From Phaeoceros laevis (taxonomy: Eukaryota; Anthocerotophyta; Anthocerotopsida; Notothyladales), in assembly GCA_049999765.1 (NCBI GenBank), contig JBNGIQ010006077.1, forward strand, positions 1 through 64,000: a stretch of DNA of 64,000 bases, in the 5' to 3' direction. A program made the position numbers and the translations under genes. The notes beneath the pieces were generated by a model, which worked only from the letters and a program-made list of their open reading frames with translations, had not been told where the DNA came from and searched no databases. Shown here piece by piece: positions 44,082 through 56,019 of this stretch. The stretch's first letter is position 1. Each line of letters opens with the position of its first letter.

Positions 44082-46067
44082 ATGCCAGCGGCACGCCCTT
44101 CCTTGACGGCGCAACTGCAACAGGCATGGCTGCGGACGCAGATGGTCCCCAAGCCCGCTCCTACTTCGTCGTTGTCCAAGGCTGCATCCCCGCCTGCTTC
44201 CACAGATGAGACTCCCGTGCCCTCCGGTAGCACATCCACCGAAGCTCATGAAGCTGTACGATCCTCCCCGGGCTTCAGCAGCACGGAGCCCTCGAACAAT
44301 TTGTCCCCGGCGTCCGTGCTTTGGCAACCGAAGGAGTTCGGGTCAGTGGATGGCTTCGGGAGTGCCGGGTTCTGGGAGGCGGTGTCGTCTCCTCTGTCAG
44401 GGGGGGATTCTGAGAGCGCGATGGATGCCTGGGAGAGGCAGGAGCAGCTACCCGACGGTGCTGTTGGCTTGAGGCATGAGGTGGAGGGGCAGGATGCAAC
44501 AGAAGCCTACTTCATGGATCTGTTGGCGGACCAGGGGCTTGGCAAGCAGAGGTGCATGCTGACGGACTGCACAGCGTACCAGGCAATGCACGGCGATCTT
44601 GACCTGATCGGCGATGTGGAGTCCCGGTTGGAATTCTGCAATGGTGCCGAGCCCGGCCAGGGCTCGGACGTGGGGAACTGGGTGGAGAAGATTTTGAATG
44701 CTGCTCCCATGTCGCCAGAAGACGATTTTTTGTTGCCAGATTTCTCCCCCGGTCGAGCTGATGGTGATGGTGATGGCGGCCTATTCCTGGAAGAACCAGC
44801 AGGGACTTCGGCTGCTTTGGCCGAGGCACTTCCTTCTCCCTCTCCAGGACCAGGGTTTGTGCGGCTGCCTAGCTTCAACGAAGAAGCAGCTCCTGCTTCT
44901 CCGGAGCGGGGATTTGTGAGCGAGCCGGAGTCGTTGGAAGAGCTTGTCTGGTTGTTGCTACAGTGTGCGCAGGCGGTTGTTGCAGACGATGTGAACACTG
45001 CCACCATGCTTATGAACGACCTCCGGCAGATATCAACCCCTCATGGCTCTGGCCTGCAACGTGTGGCGCATTATTTTGTGGAAGGTCTGCTGGCCAGACT
45101 CTCTGGCACAGGTGCAGATCTGTTCACTGCATTGAACACATATAGGCCATCTGCAGTTGACGTTCTCCGAGCTTACCAGCTGTTTGTGCGCAAGATACCT
45201 CAAATGAGGATGGCACATTGTTTTGTCAACACTGTTCTGCTTGATGCCTTCGAAGGAGCGGATAGTGTGCACATCGTCGACTATGGTATTTTGTATGGGT
45301 ATCAATGGCCCAGCTTGTTGCAGGCACTGGCTTCACGGCCTGGGGGTCCTCCTAAACTTGTCCGCATCACAGGTATAGAGTTTCCTCAGCCAGGTTACTT
45401 CCCCGATCAAAGGGTAAAGGAGACAGGTCGGAAACTGGCCCAGTTTGCAGCAGTTCTTAACATTCCGTTCGAATTCAAGGCAGTGGCGGACAAGTGGGAA
45501 AATGTGCATCCATCATCTCTGAACCTACGGGATGAGGAAGTGCTTGCTGTCAGCAGCGTATTCCGGCTTAGGCACCTACTGGACGAAAGTGTATTGCCGT
45601 CCAGCCCTCGGAGAACAGTGCTGGAGAGGATACACAGTACGAACCCAAGAGTTTTTGTCACAGGCATTGTCAGCATTGCGGGGAACTCGCCCTTTTACAT
45701 CTCCAGACTTCGTGAAGCCATAACCAGTTACAGTTCCCACTTTGAGGCCCTCGACGCCACTATGGGTCGAGACGTCCATGACAGGCACATCATCGAGAGA
45801 GAGATATACGGTCGGGATATCCTTAATGTCACAGCTTGCGAGGGGATGGAGAGAATAGAACGCCCTGAGGTCTACACCCAGTGGCAAAGACGGCTACGAA
45901 ATGCCGGCTTCCACCAGGTCCCTTTGAAAGACCGCCTTTTCAACAGTACACGAGAGGTTCTTCGTGACTATCACGAGAACTTCAGTATAGGACAGGATGA
46001 GAACTGGTTGCTCATGGGCTGGAAGGATACAGTTCAGCACGCTATGGCAACATGGCAACCAAAGTAG
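44082..46067 (+). CDS. GRAS-family transcription regulator, LISCL subfamily
   Basis: A single frame of 661 residues, intronless as is common for GRAS genes. The N-terminal ~280 residues are low complexity, rich in Ser, Pro and acidic residues, as in SCL9/SCL14 (LISCL) proteins. These act as coactivators of stress and detoxification genes. GRAS motifs in order: LHRI (LLLQCAQAVVADDVNTATMLM), VHIID-type VHIVDYGILYGYQWPSLLQAL near residue 395, PFYRE-type and SAW region ending WLLMGWKDTVQHAMATWQPK. The YGF/YQWP form after VHIVD is typical of LISCL members. The ERPEVYTQWQRR segment also fits. The start at 44082 is the first ATG in frame. Confidence 0.93.
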   Translation: MPAARPSLTAQLQQAWLRTQMVPKPAPTSSLSKAASPPASTDETPVPSGSTSTEAHEAVRSSPGFSSTEPSNNLSPASVLWQPKEFGSVDGFGSAGFWEAVSSPLSGGDSESAMDAWERQEQLPDGAVGLRHEVEGQDATEAYFMDLLADQGLGKQRCMLTDCTAYQAMHGDLDLIGDVESRLEFCNGAEPGQGSDVGNWVEKILNAAPMSPEDDFLLPDFSPGRADGDGDGGLFLEEPAGTSAALAEALPSPSPGPGFVRLPSFNEEAAPASPERGFVSEPESLEELVWLLLQCAQAVVADDVNTATMLMNDLRQISTPHGSGLQRVAHYFVEGLLARLSGTGADLFTALNTYRPSAVDVLRAYQLFVRKIPQMRMAHCFVNTVLLDAFEGADSVHIVDYGILYGYQWPSLLQALASRPGGPPKLVRITGIEFPQPGYFPDQRVKETGRKLAQFAAVLNIPFEFKAVADKWENVHPSSLNLRDEEVLAVSSVFRLRHLLDESVLPSSPRRTVLERIHSTNPRVFVTGIVSIAGNSPFYISRLREAITSYSSHFEALDATMGRDVHDRHIIEREIYGRDILNVTACEGMERIERPEVYTQWQRRLRNAGFHQVPLKDRLFNSTREVLRDYHENFSIGQDENWLLMGWKDTVQHAMATWQPK

Positions 46068-46742
46068 TATCACCCAGTTTCTGCCAACCAGCATAGTGGG
46101 GATCATCATATGAGGCCAATTGTTATTGCTCAGTCAAGTAACGAGTAGGAGGATTAGAGAAGAGCGCTCCTATCCCATGTACATACTTAAGAGTCTGAAT
46201 GGATGTGAACCGGGGAATGGTTTGGTATTTTCGCTTTGGTGCACATGAGAAAATAGATTGAAAATACCATCTTGAAAATGTCTACTTCTGCATCTGAATG
46301 ATATACCAACGTCTAAGGTACACTATCCTTGGATGTACTTCACAAAAGGTTGCACAAGTGATGTGCAATACATGACTAGTGGACACCTTGGCTGGTGGGA
46401 TTCACTACTGGGGTCAGTCACACGCCTGAAACAAGTCCCCTTATTTCAATCGAACCTGAAAGCTGTTCTCACAACGAACCTCCGAAGCTGCGGTTACGGG
46501 GCAAGTTGCGTGCCCTTTTATCATTATAAAGTGTACAAGGTCATACAGACGCTACAGGGCGCATGAAGCACATGAACAGCCCTACATTGTTTTATACAGG
46601 GGTCTGGCTCCGACCAGTTGCCGCAGAAAGGTTCAGGAACTTCGGAGGCTAAATACAGAATAATACTTATACACTACATTACTAAGAGTAATCCGAAATA
46701 AGATACAAATAAAAGTTATGAAATTAAGGGCGGCACCACTTC
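46068..46742. other. Convergent 3' flanks of GRAS and RAD21 genes
   Basis: About 675 bp with no supported gene. It presumably holds the two 3' UTRs. Confidence 0.5.
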
Positions 46743-49700
46743 TCAAAATGCAGCTTTCAGGAGCTTTGGCCTGGCAGACAGCTTGATGTCACTATATGCT
46801 TGTTCCTGCTCAACGTGGATATAATCTTTAGTCTTTAACACCTGTTGCAGAGACAAAAAACGCAAACTACTCAGGGCCATTAACCATCTTTTGCTCCAAA
46901 ACAGGGCAAGAAATGTAGTAAATATACCAGAGTTTCAAAAAACATGCGAGCTGCTTCCTTCCTTGATTTTCCCCCAAGAGTCCTTTCCAATCCCAACTTG
47001 GCTGGACCCGCTGTACTTCCTTCTACTCGTTTCATGTTCATCTCCATGCCTTCCAAGGTCGCTCTTAAATATCGGCCCACAGCTCTAAAACAAGGTCACC
47101 ATGCAAAGTTAGACGCACATAATAATGGAAAAACAAATCTACCTCCCTTACATGGAATAAGCGGTTGAGCCAAACCTTGTTCGCACAGACCAGCCTGTGT
47201 TGTCCTGTGGAAGAGTATCATTTTCGGCATAATCTGTTGTATCCATATAATGATTGTCTTCATGTTGACCTTCTTCCTCTCCTCCTGCCATAATGACTAA
47301 CCAGGAAATATAGGGGTTGAGGCCATAAACAAACAGCACAGCTTGAAGGCAGAGAAGTCTCAAAACAGATCAAATCAGCATGTGGTCCTAGTTAAAGAAC
47401 TACCTGTCTCTCTAACGTCACCCAGAAAGCCCAGATCCTGCAAATCAACAAAGCTATCAGAATTAGCTTTGTAGACATTAGCGTGTCAATCCATTTATCA
47501 GCTTCTTGTGCGAATCAAAGTCATACCTCTACTTCAACATCCTCCGCTGGAGTGTCAGGGGGTGCTTCATCGCCATCACCAAAATCAAACTTATGGTCAA
47601 CAGAAAAATCAACAACCGGCGAATCTCCATTTTCAACAGCCAACAAGGGCTCCGCTGCTGTGTTATCCATATTTGGGTCTGCGTTATCCATAGCTGGGTC
47701 TGCGTTATTCATATTTGGGTCCTCAAGTGGCACAGCCAGCTCAGCTGCACTACTATCAACGTCGTACGGTACAGCGAGCTCTCCTGCGCTGATCTCTGGC
47801 TGTGCCTCCTCAGAAGGGACAGTCAGCTCCACCGGACTCTTCTCAACCTGAACCTCATCACTGGGCACATCCACAAGCTCTGTATCAGGCACAGGTGCAG
47901 TATCAGGACTAGCATCACTCTCTTGTGTTTGTAAAGGCAAGGTAGCATCCCCTGCTTCCTGGAATGTTGCATCAGCCACATCCACCTCCTCCAGCTGGTG
48001 AACAGGAACCTCGTCCACAAGTTGTGTAGGAGGAACTTCAGTATCCTCATACTGTGGAGCCAGTTGTGCCTCAACCTCTTTAAGACTCTCATCTTCCAAA
48101 GTTGCATTATCAAATGTCTCCCATTCTAGAAGGACAGCTTCTCTGGCTGCTTGCCTTGCAGCCTCATCCTCATCAACTTCCTCAATTGAGATATCTAACT
48201 CAGCCCCGGGTATATCCCCATTTGCCTGGGGTTTTCCCGGTGATCCCCCATTTGGAAGTTCCCCCTCTGCTATAGACGTGTCAACATCTAAAAGTGGCTG
48301 CTCTGCCGTGGGCTCCTGACGAAGCTCTTTATCTCCATGGTCAATGTGGTCAATGGCATTTTGATCTGGGCTTGAAACACGCGATGGCATATTATCGTCT
48401 TCAACAGTCTCTCCGTGATCACCACTATGCTGTTCCCCCTCAACATCTTCAGTACCTGTCTCCAGATCAGGAGTCTTCTCATACTGAAGCAACAAAGCGT
48501 GTGGTCCTGGTTTGGGTAGATTTGCATCACCATACACACACACGCGGTGAAACACTTCACGGAGTTCAGAACATAGACCTGGAGGGAAACAAGACAAGGT
48601 TTGTCAGTCAACAGATAGTCAGCAGAAATAAGACACAAATGCGACTATGTACTACAGATTGCTGACAGGAAAAAAAGTATACCAGGGACAGAAGGCTCTC
48701 GGAAAGCATTGCAGCCTTGCATTTCTCTTTGTAAGAGCCAAAATTCCCTGCCAGTGCAAGGGGCTTTCTTCCTTGCACGTCGGATATCACCTGTGTTGGC
48801 CAGCTGATCCCTCATGTCACTGGGAGCAGTTCAAAATGTGATCAACCACTGTAAGTTGTCTTTGCACTTTAACTGTAAGTCTTTGCAAGCAAAACTTCTC
48901 ACTAAAAGCTACACACTGCAAGTGAAGAGGTCTTTGTAATCAAGTTAGCAGGCCCATACTCTGCATTTATCACGGTTCGAAGATCAAATAGGTCAAACAC
49001 AGCTTTTCGCTTTTTTGACACCCTTGGCTTCACTGCTCTAGGAGGAACTACTGCAAGAGGAGTAGGAACAATTCCAAAAGCCGGTGTAGTCCTTCCTGCA
49101 ACACCAGACCTTTCACTTCTAAGTGCCTTTCAAACATCCATCAATGTCTTCAGTTGGCAACTTTGTAAACAAGTGAGCAATATGATGTCAATAACATGAC
49201 TAGTGCAACAGACCTATAGCAAACCAAGCGTAGCAAGAACTTCATCCTACCTCCCAGAATCTCCGCCAACACATCGTTGTTATCTGGCACATCATGATCA
49301 TGTACCGGCGAACTCAAGTGAGGACTTTGCACCTCATCATGCGCCGCAAAAGCGTCTTCCATAACCTCATCGTTCTCTTGCAGCGGTTGTACCACATCCT
49401 CCATTATCTGGTCCTCATTATCTCCTATCTGTGCCTGACTCTTCAAATTATCAGCCAGTGGCTCCTTGTCCAACTCAAACATGTCAGGCTCTTGCTCGAC
49501 AGCATCTACAGCAGACCTAAGTACTTCATACTCGGGCACTTCCTCAGCAGGTTGCCCATTTCCAGTATCTGGGGTTGCTACAGCTGCATTGCCTTCTAGC
49601 AGCCCAATCATTTCCTTTGGACCACCAAGGTCCTCGCCCTGGGCACCCTCATTATTGTTCCCACCACCATCTTGGGGCGTGGGAGATTGCCCAGACAGTG

Positions 49701-51630
49701 CCTCATGCTGGGGTTGGTCAACAGATTCAACCAAGGTTTCAGAATCATGCTCCACCAACTGCCCCTCAGAAGGTACCTCATTGCCTCGGGGCAAAACCTC
49801 TGTAACCTCCTCATCAACAGGTGCTACAGTTTGCCCAGGATCCTGTTCTTGGTCAGTCTGTTCATCCTGTCCTTTCTCTGTATCAGTGCCACTGCCCTGC
49901 AAACCATCTTGATTTTCCTCATTCACATTGACTGTGTTCGTATCACCTGCAGCATTCTGTACAGCTGAATCACTGTTGACAGAAGAATCATTACCACTTG
50001 CAGGCACTTCTCCTGTCTCATCAATGATCAGGCCTCCACTATCTTGAATGCGGCCAGGAGAAGAGTGGCTGTCATGCTGCTCAAATTCCATATCTTCATC
50101 TTGTGCTAGAGTGGATGGCTCCAGTCGTTCTTCATCCAGCATTGGCTCAAGTGCGTCAACTGTCAATGTGTGCTCAAACATATCATCCTCATGGACTCTA
50201 TCCATGGCTGCTGCTGGACTTGCAGGATCATCGGGCTCCAGTTGATCAAAGTTTAGTCCCTCGTCCTCAACCATAGGAGGCAGCTCACTACATGCAGCAA
50301 CAAAATCTGTGATGCTGCTGATCTCTGGATGTTTATTTCCAAAGCAAGATAAAGCAGCAAAGCATCCAAACTTACTCCTCTTCCAAGAGTGCAACCGGAC
50401 TTGAGTCCTCCCTGAACGTTTTCTCAGGTGGTTCCTGCTCATAGCCGTGAAATGACTCATCAATTTACGTTTTATTTGAACAGTTAGCTTGCAAAACTCG
50501 GCAAATTCCATCAGACAGACAAATTAAATACCTCATCAAAATCCATGTCCATCCTGTCAACATCAGCTTCAGGGAACCTTTCTGCGAAACGAAGGATCAC
50601 TCTGTAAATTCCCGTTGACCTTGCCTTAACTTTCACGAGTTCAACTAGTACAAAAAGAAACTATTAACGACAATTCTCTAGTTAGTGAAATACCATCCAA
50701 CTCGAAACTTGCGAGGTAAGTATCATGTGTTAATGGCTCCTGCAAAGTGATCTGTTCACGAGCTGTGACATGCTGATCCATGGAACTGCTTCTGGCATCA
50801 TGAAAAATAAAGTCAAACACAGTTGCTTCGAGGTTGAGATAAATAGGATGAGAACATAATTGGAAAGCTTTGCACTTGCACCACAGAGCCTGTAGCACAT
50901 ATATGACAGCACCTGCCTAAGAGCCGGAATGACGAAAGCAAAAGAGCCAAAAATGCATATAGAGAAATGCATACATTGAATAAGCCAGATGCAGGACAGT
51001 ATCTTACGAAAAAAGGGCATTAGATTCACGCTCTGGCAGTGGTTCCAGCTCATCGAGGTCAAAATTCTCTGGAATGGTGATAGAGTGAAAGGGTGCCGTT
51101 GCTGCATCCGGCGGAAGATCAACAGCTCCTGAATGGAAAGCCTGTTTTATCATGGAGAGAGCCTCGCTGCAGTCATGGAATAAATAGTTGACTTTCCTTG
51201 AATATATCCTTACGACACCGAGCAGTAAGTGGCCGGAAAGTCTGAGGGCTATAGGAACCTCCGGAAAGAGTATCGAATCTGGCAAACAACAACCCACCAC
51301 CACAAATGAAAACCGTCGTGTGAACGTCCTCACCCCAGAATGACCGGGATGCGACACAATTGCACAATCACAATCCAGGCTGCTTGCATCTTGAAGACCG
51401 GAATCTATCTTTTGTCCAATTGCTGCTCATACTGGTTCCTCTAGACGAACACAATTTGAGTACTACTACAATAACGAGTAAAACGTAGTGGGTCGCTGCC
51501 TCTTACCGACAGACACACTGATATTTGTCTCTGTAACTTGATTCTTCCGTAATTTCCTCTCCAGATGAGCTGCAATCCATATTGTCCCCAGCGGCCCTTT
51601 CTTTGCCAATATGAACTGAGAGTAGAACAT
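46743..51630 (-). CDS. RAD21: Cohesin alpha-kleisin RAD21/SCC1 (SYN type)
   Basis: Twelve exons on the minus strand: 51630-51507, 51278-51008, 50791-50694, 50581-50532, 50322 (or 50283)-49251, 49095-48915, 48819-48683, 48578-47527, 47437-47404, 47296-47176, 47084-46928 and 46841-46743. Phases agree, giving about 1131 aa. The kleisin N-domain opens MFYSQFILAKKGPLGTIWIA and contains DSILFPEVPIALRLSGHLLL and SRKVNYLFHDC, which bind SMC3. The C-terminal winged helix (GWSVRTR, SRKEAARMFFETLVLKTKDY, VEQEQAYSDIKL) binds SMC1. Together they close the cohesin ring in the nucleus. Two long central exons (about 1070 and 1050 nt) encode extremely acidic, Asp/Glu/Pro-rich sequence. The exon 5 acceptor is uncertain because both options keep phase. 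Mitotic versus meiotic use cannot be told. Confidence 0.92.
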
Positions 51631-52350
51631 CTTGAAAGTGACGAGAAGGAAGGAAGGCAATTTTTTGGGCCAATTGTTACAGCAGCACGCCCAGGCAGCC
51701 TCGCATTTTGAGGACGGAGCAAACCAGACTGTGAATGGCCCCCACTCGAAGAGTCTGTCAACGAATTGACCAGCTGGCCCGTAGCACGAGGAAGAACGGC
51801 AGAACGGAGCTCCGTTGATACCCTAAAAACCTTTACGATGAATGAAATTGTTTGTCCATAACCTATATTTGAAAGTTGCGCAGGGCGGGAGCGCGGGAGC
51901 CCGGGAGCGCAGCGAGACGAGAATACGCGGTCCATCCCGAGGTCCCGAGGCTAGTCGGAGGATTACCGGGCAGGCATGTATTGGCCGCCTTGCTTTTACC
52001 TGAACGCTCATCCGACTGGATTCTAAGCCTGCTAAAAGCTGGGAAACTCATTGCTTGACCCGTCCGACTGGCAGTAGGATATAGTCTATTTTCAAGCAAC
52101 TGAAGCGCACCAGGAATGCATCATTTGAGCAATTGACAGAGGAATGAGGAATGAATCTGTACCGGGCAAAGAGCAAATGGCGAAAAACATATTGAATTCG
52201 CTTACACTGTGCTGCTCTGTAGATGATTGCCTTCTATGCTTTGAGCCATATAAATTGGCCTCTTCGTATGACTACTTTTACAGGCGTTACACTCGACCCT
52301 CATCCCATCAACCACAGTCTCTCCCACAGAATGTAATGGGGTTTAGAACA

Positions 52351-52690
52351 AAACCACAGTTAAACCACGAACACCATAACCATTTGGCGACCTCCTCACT
52401 GGTCCTGATTCCAGTCCATGGTTGGCTGTAGTCAAAATTCTTACCAAATTCTGTTGGCCGTAATCTGTGGAATCAGTAGCTGGATGGGTGAGTTGACTGA
52501 CAGTGTGCCGTCAGATTTTTAGAGATCTTCTTTTCTGTAAGCTACAATTGTACAATTGTACACTTCGTTTCTGTGGGCTACAATTGTTCACTGGAGATGA
52601 AAGGCTCTACTGCAATGTATCGGTGACCAGTGAGTTAAACCACAGTTAAGCCACGAACACCATAACCATTTGGCGACCTCCTCACTGGTC
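52351..52690. repeat. Pair of 54-bp direct repeats
   Basis: The sequence from AAACCACAGTTAAACCACG to CTCACTGGTC at 52351-52404 recurs at 52637-52690 with one visible substitution. The second copy is closely preceded by GACCAGTGAG (52624-52634), the reverse complement of its end, so it can form a short hairpin. It may be a remnant of a small mobile element. Confidence 0.75.
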
Positions 52691-54232
52691 ACTTCCTCAG
52701 TGAGAGTGAGGCTGTACGTACGATGCATCTCAGTGTTTATGAGCCCCGCATCCAGGCAAATCGAAAAGTTAAACTGTGGGAACAACAGATGAGGACCGTT
52801 GCTGCATTGGATGCGAGAGCAGTTCAGGGTAGCGCTGTCATTCAGCTTTAGCAAATACTGTAGAAGGCAATTCAGCTTGCAAGACATCGGCTCATGTGAA
52901 GATATTCAACCATTTCTTTTTCCTGCTTCATTGGGTGCACCTCAGAAGCGCGGATAGTTTTAATCATAGCCGAGCAAAGACTTCTTAATACGATTACAAA
53001 AGACGACACTGCAGACGAACTAGCCACACAAGCCGCATACTTAGAGCTCAGACAAATGCCAGGTATCAGTCACTGTTCATCAGCAGCAGAACTGGCGTGT
53101 TACTGATTGGAATGTCATCCCCGCTAAAACTCAAATACTGAAGGGGCCGTTATGCCACAGCAGCGGCATCAAGGTATCAAGAATAAAAGCGACAAAGGTC
53201 CAGACCTGACAGCACAAAAAGCTCTGGACAAGAATTTCTGGGAATTGTATCAACCCTTTCGAGGCTACATGCACAGAGTTATTCGCAGCATCCCGGAGGG
53301 GTTGACGGCAGTTTTGCCACAACTCAAAGCATACAAGGCCACTGTCGTGGTGTTTCAAGCCCGACCGCTTAGATGCTCTGCCAAAAGTTGGGGCTTGAGG
53401 CCTGGAAACGAACCCTAAAAGACACGAGAAAGCAACAACCACAGAAAACCATGTTCCAGCGCAACCTTCCCGGTGACAAAAACCTTAGTGTCAGATCACA
53501 TGGTCTGGTCCATCTGCCCCTGAAGGCATAGACCTCCACTGAGTTTAAGCATTTATTGAGCTTCATCATCCACCGATCCTGTCGCTCCAACACTCATCCG
53601 GCAATACAAAACAAGGACGCACTCCGGCACTCTGCTGCGACGGTCGGCCCTAACTAGACGACCTACATATCTACAGAGTCTCCGCAGGCGAGGCGCTAAC
53701 CACCACCAGAGAGCAAAGAATGCACACTTCGACTTGGGAGACAGGCTATATATGGTGTCCTTTAGGGCATAGGTTTAGGGTTTTAGGTTTGGCTTCCATC
53801 TTGCCACTCGACACGCGTACAAGGCTACCGGACATCTTGCCTGTTCGAAGTTAAAACTGCAGGGCTATGGTGCCACTGCCACTCTTGACCGTTCTACGAG
53901 ATATCGCTTGCAATCACTGTTTGAAAGCTTACAGGAAGTCCTGACGTCCTGATACTCATCAGATAATTTGACGGCCACCCAACGCTCTCCATAATCTGAG
54001 TGGATGCTCAACCCGATCGTCCAAAAAACTTTGACATCAGAAGTCACGCACCTGCCTGGGTACCAAGTTGGGAAGCCAGCTCCAGTCAGGGAACAGCTGC
54101 TGTGCAACTGATATCCCTCATGCTCCGCCAAGAACTGATGTACAAGGGGGAACCAGGAGACCGCTGATTCTGCTGGAGAGAGCAGGTGGCAGTGCAGTCA
54201 AATCCGGCTAAAGACTAAACGTCGCTGGAATG

Positions 54233-54303
54233 CGCTCGAGCAAAAGCATCATAATTTCTTGCGGTTATAGCTCATGCAGGTTTCGAACCGCTCGAGCAAA
54301 AGC
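54233..54303. repeat. Partial tRNA T-arm duplication with 15-bp direct repeats
   Basis: CTCATGCAGGTTTCGAACC at 54271-54289 copies the 3' end and T arm of the tRNA that begins at 54325. It is flanked by two copies of CGCTCGAGCAAAAGC (54233-54247 and 54289-54303). It lacks the D and anticodon arms and cannot form a tRNA. Confidence 0.7.
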
Positions 54304-54324
54304 TACACACCTCCAGCAGTCTAT

Positions 54325-54397
54325 GGCCCATGCAGGTTTCGAACCTGCGACCTTCGCGTTATTAGCACGACGCTCTAACCAACTGAGCTAATGGGCC
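54325..54397 (-). tRNA. tRNA-Ile (AAU anticodon)
   Basis: Seventy-three bases on the minus strand fold as a complete cloverleaf. The acceptor stem is GGCCCAT with ATGGGCC. The A box is TAGCTCAGTTGG. The anticodon loop CTAATAA holds AAT, read as AAU (inosine at the wobble position in the mature tRNA). The variable loop is short. The T arm is GCAGGTTCGAAACCTGC with the B box GGTTCGAAACC. There is no intron and CCA is not encoded, as expected for a nuclear gene. Confidence 0.96.
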
Positions 54398-54612
54398 TCG
54401 ACGACGTCAGGGATGGAGTGAATTATACCTTCATTCCAATGAGTGTTACAACCAATTGGGATTCAGTTCGTATTGCATGTGTTTGAGGAACCATAAATCA
54501 AGCTGGTTTCCTTGTACAGCATGTAGAAAGTCTTCGGATCCATAGGCTTAGCTCAAGGTGGAGCCATGGAGAGGCAGTTGTGACAGACGGATTGGGGATG
54601 CTCTTTCTCATC

Positions 54613-56019
54613 ATGGCTGCTTCCGTCAACAGCTCGTACAAGCTGCGCAAGGAGGATTTTGTGAGTAATCTGGAAGGCACCAGCATGGTCGAGATTGCAC
54701 TGCTTTCTGCCATCGTTCCTGGATTTATGGTCTTAGGGCAGATTGTTGCGAGCTCCAGCGTGCACAAGGACGCAGGCAAACGAAGACTCTGGCCTGAGCT
54801 GGTTAGGTCTGTGGGAATTGAGCTCATGGTGGCCATTCTTCCAATTCTGGCTTGCCTGACAGTCCTTGTTGAGTCTGTCAAATTTGTCCTGGCCACCTTG
54901 ATCTGTGTTCTGCTCGGCTGCTTTGTCCTGCTCAGGCCGAGACTCAGCAGCACCGAAGAGGAGCACGTTTTTGATGCTTCACGTAAGTCCTTTCTTTCAG
55001 CATACAGATGTGCCATGATGCTGGTCACCTGCATCACAATTCTGGCTGTGGATTTCACCGTATACCCCAGGCGGCTGGCCAAGACCGAAACCTACGGCAC
55101 AGGGCTGATGGACGTTGGAGTAGGGTCGTTTGTGGTGGCAAATGCGTTGGTGTCGAGGCAAGCAAGAGGTCTGCCACCGTCGCGGCAGGGAGGTGCGCTG
55201 AGAAAAACAAGCCCCCTTCTGCTGCTCGGCTTTGCAAGGCTGATTCTCACCAAGGGTGTGGATTACCAGGAACATGTCGGGGAGTACGGTGTGCACTGGA
55301 ACTTCTTCTTCACCCTGGCAGGGGTGACACTTCTTACAACGGTCATACGAATTCCTGCTTCTGCCAGTGGACTTCTCGGCATCGTCATCCTTGTAGCGTA
55401 CCAGGTTTGGCTCTCCTCGGGGCTGAACCAGTACCTGCTGTCATCTGAGAGGGGCTCTGACTTGGTAAGCCTCAACAAGGAAGGCATCTACAGCACCCTA
55501 GGTTACTGGGCCCTATACCTCATTAGCGTGCAGCTAGGCTACATCATCAACCACCTGCCAGGGCAGCTTCTGAGTAAATTCAGGACGCTGCAAAATGGTA
55601 AAACCCTAGAGCAAGAGTCTGCACGCTGGTACACTGCACTGGAAGTATGCGGTCTGGATGCCCTACTCTGGATACTGGCAGCAGTGGTGAATGAGTTTGT
55701 GGAGCGGGTGTCTCGCCGGACGTGCAACCTGGCATACGTCCTCTTCGTCCTGGGGCAGAACTTTCAGGTGATGGGAAGTTTTGCTCTTGCCGAAGCCATT
55801 CTTCCTCTCAGGAACATGGTGTGGATGAATGCCTTCGACCACAACCTGCTCCCCACGTTCCTGCTGGCTAACGTGCTCACAGGGCTTGTGAACATCAGCA
55901 CGGACACCATCTCCGCTACCCCTGCTTGGGCATTCTCCACCCTGGTGGCATACCTTGCCTTTCTAGCAGGCGGAATCACTCTGGCTGAATCATTCCACCT
56001 AAGACTCAAGTTCTGGTAA
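54613..56019 (+). CDS. PIGW: PIGW/GWT1 inositol acyltransferase of GPI synthesis (intronless)
   Basis: A single frame. The start at 54613 gives 468 residues beginning MAASVNSSYKLRKEDFVSNL. An in-frame ATG at 54580 would add eleven. The product matches PIGW/GWT1, a multispanning ER enzyme that acylates the inositol of GlcN-PI during GPI-anchor synthesis. Seen: the family N-terminal SYKLRKEDFVSNLEGTSMVEI, about a dozen hydrophobic segments, DFTVYPRRLAKTETYGTGLMDVGVGSFV, GVDYQEHVGEYGVHWNFFFT (the conserved YGVHWNFF region) and NREGIYS-like SLNKEGIYSTLGYWALYL. Length is normal. No intron interrupts the frame. The tRNA gene lies about 215 bp upstream. Confidence 0.95.
   Translation: MAASVNSSYKLRKEDFVSNLEGTSMVEIALLSAIVPGFMVLGQIVASSSVHKDAGKRRLWPELVRSVGIELMVAILPILACLTVLVESVKFVLATLICVLLGCFVLLRPRLSSTEEEHVFDASRKSFLSAYRCAMMLVTCITILAVDFTVYPRRLAKTETYGTGLMDVGVGSFVVANALVSRQARGLPPSRQGGALRKTSPLLLLGFARLILTKGVDYQEHVGEYGVHWNFFFTLAGVTLLTTVIRIPASASGLLGIVILVAYQVWLSSGLNQYLLSSERGSDLVSLNKEGIYSTLGYWALYLISVQLGYIINHLPGQLLSKFRTLQNGKTLEQESARWYTALEVCGLDALLWILAAVVNEFVERVSRRTCNLAYVLFVLGQNFQVMGSFALAEAILPLRNMVWMNAFDHNLLPTFLLANVLTGLVNISTDTISATPAWAFSTLVAYLAFLAGGITLAESFHLRLKFW

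Larger units (their letters stand above)
51631..54324. other. 2.7-kb gene-free interval
   Basis: It contains the RAD21 promoter side, a pair of 54-bp direct repeats at 52.35 and 52.64 kb, and a TTAGGGTTTT telo-box-like element at 53775-53784. The longest frames (51441-51935, 53131-53442) show no motif. I see no RNA gene until the tRNA at 54.3 kb. Confidence 0.5.
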
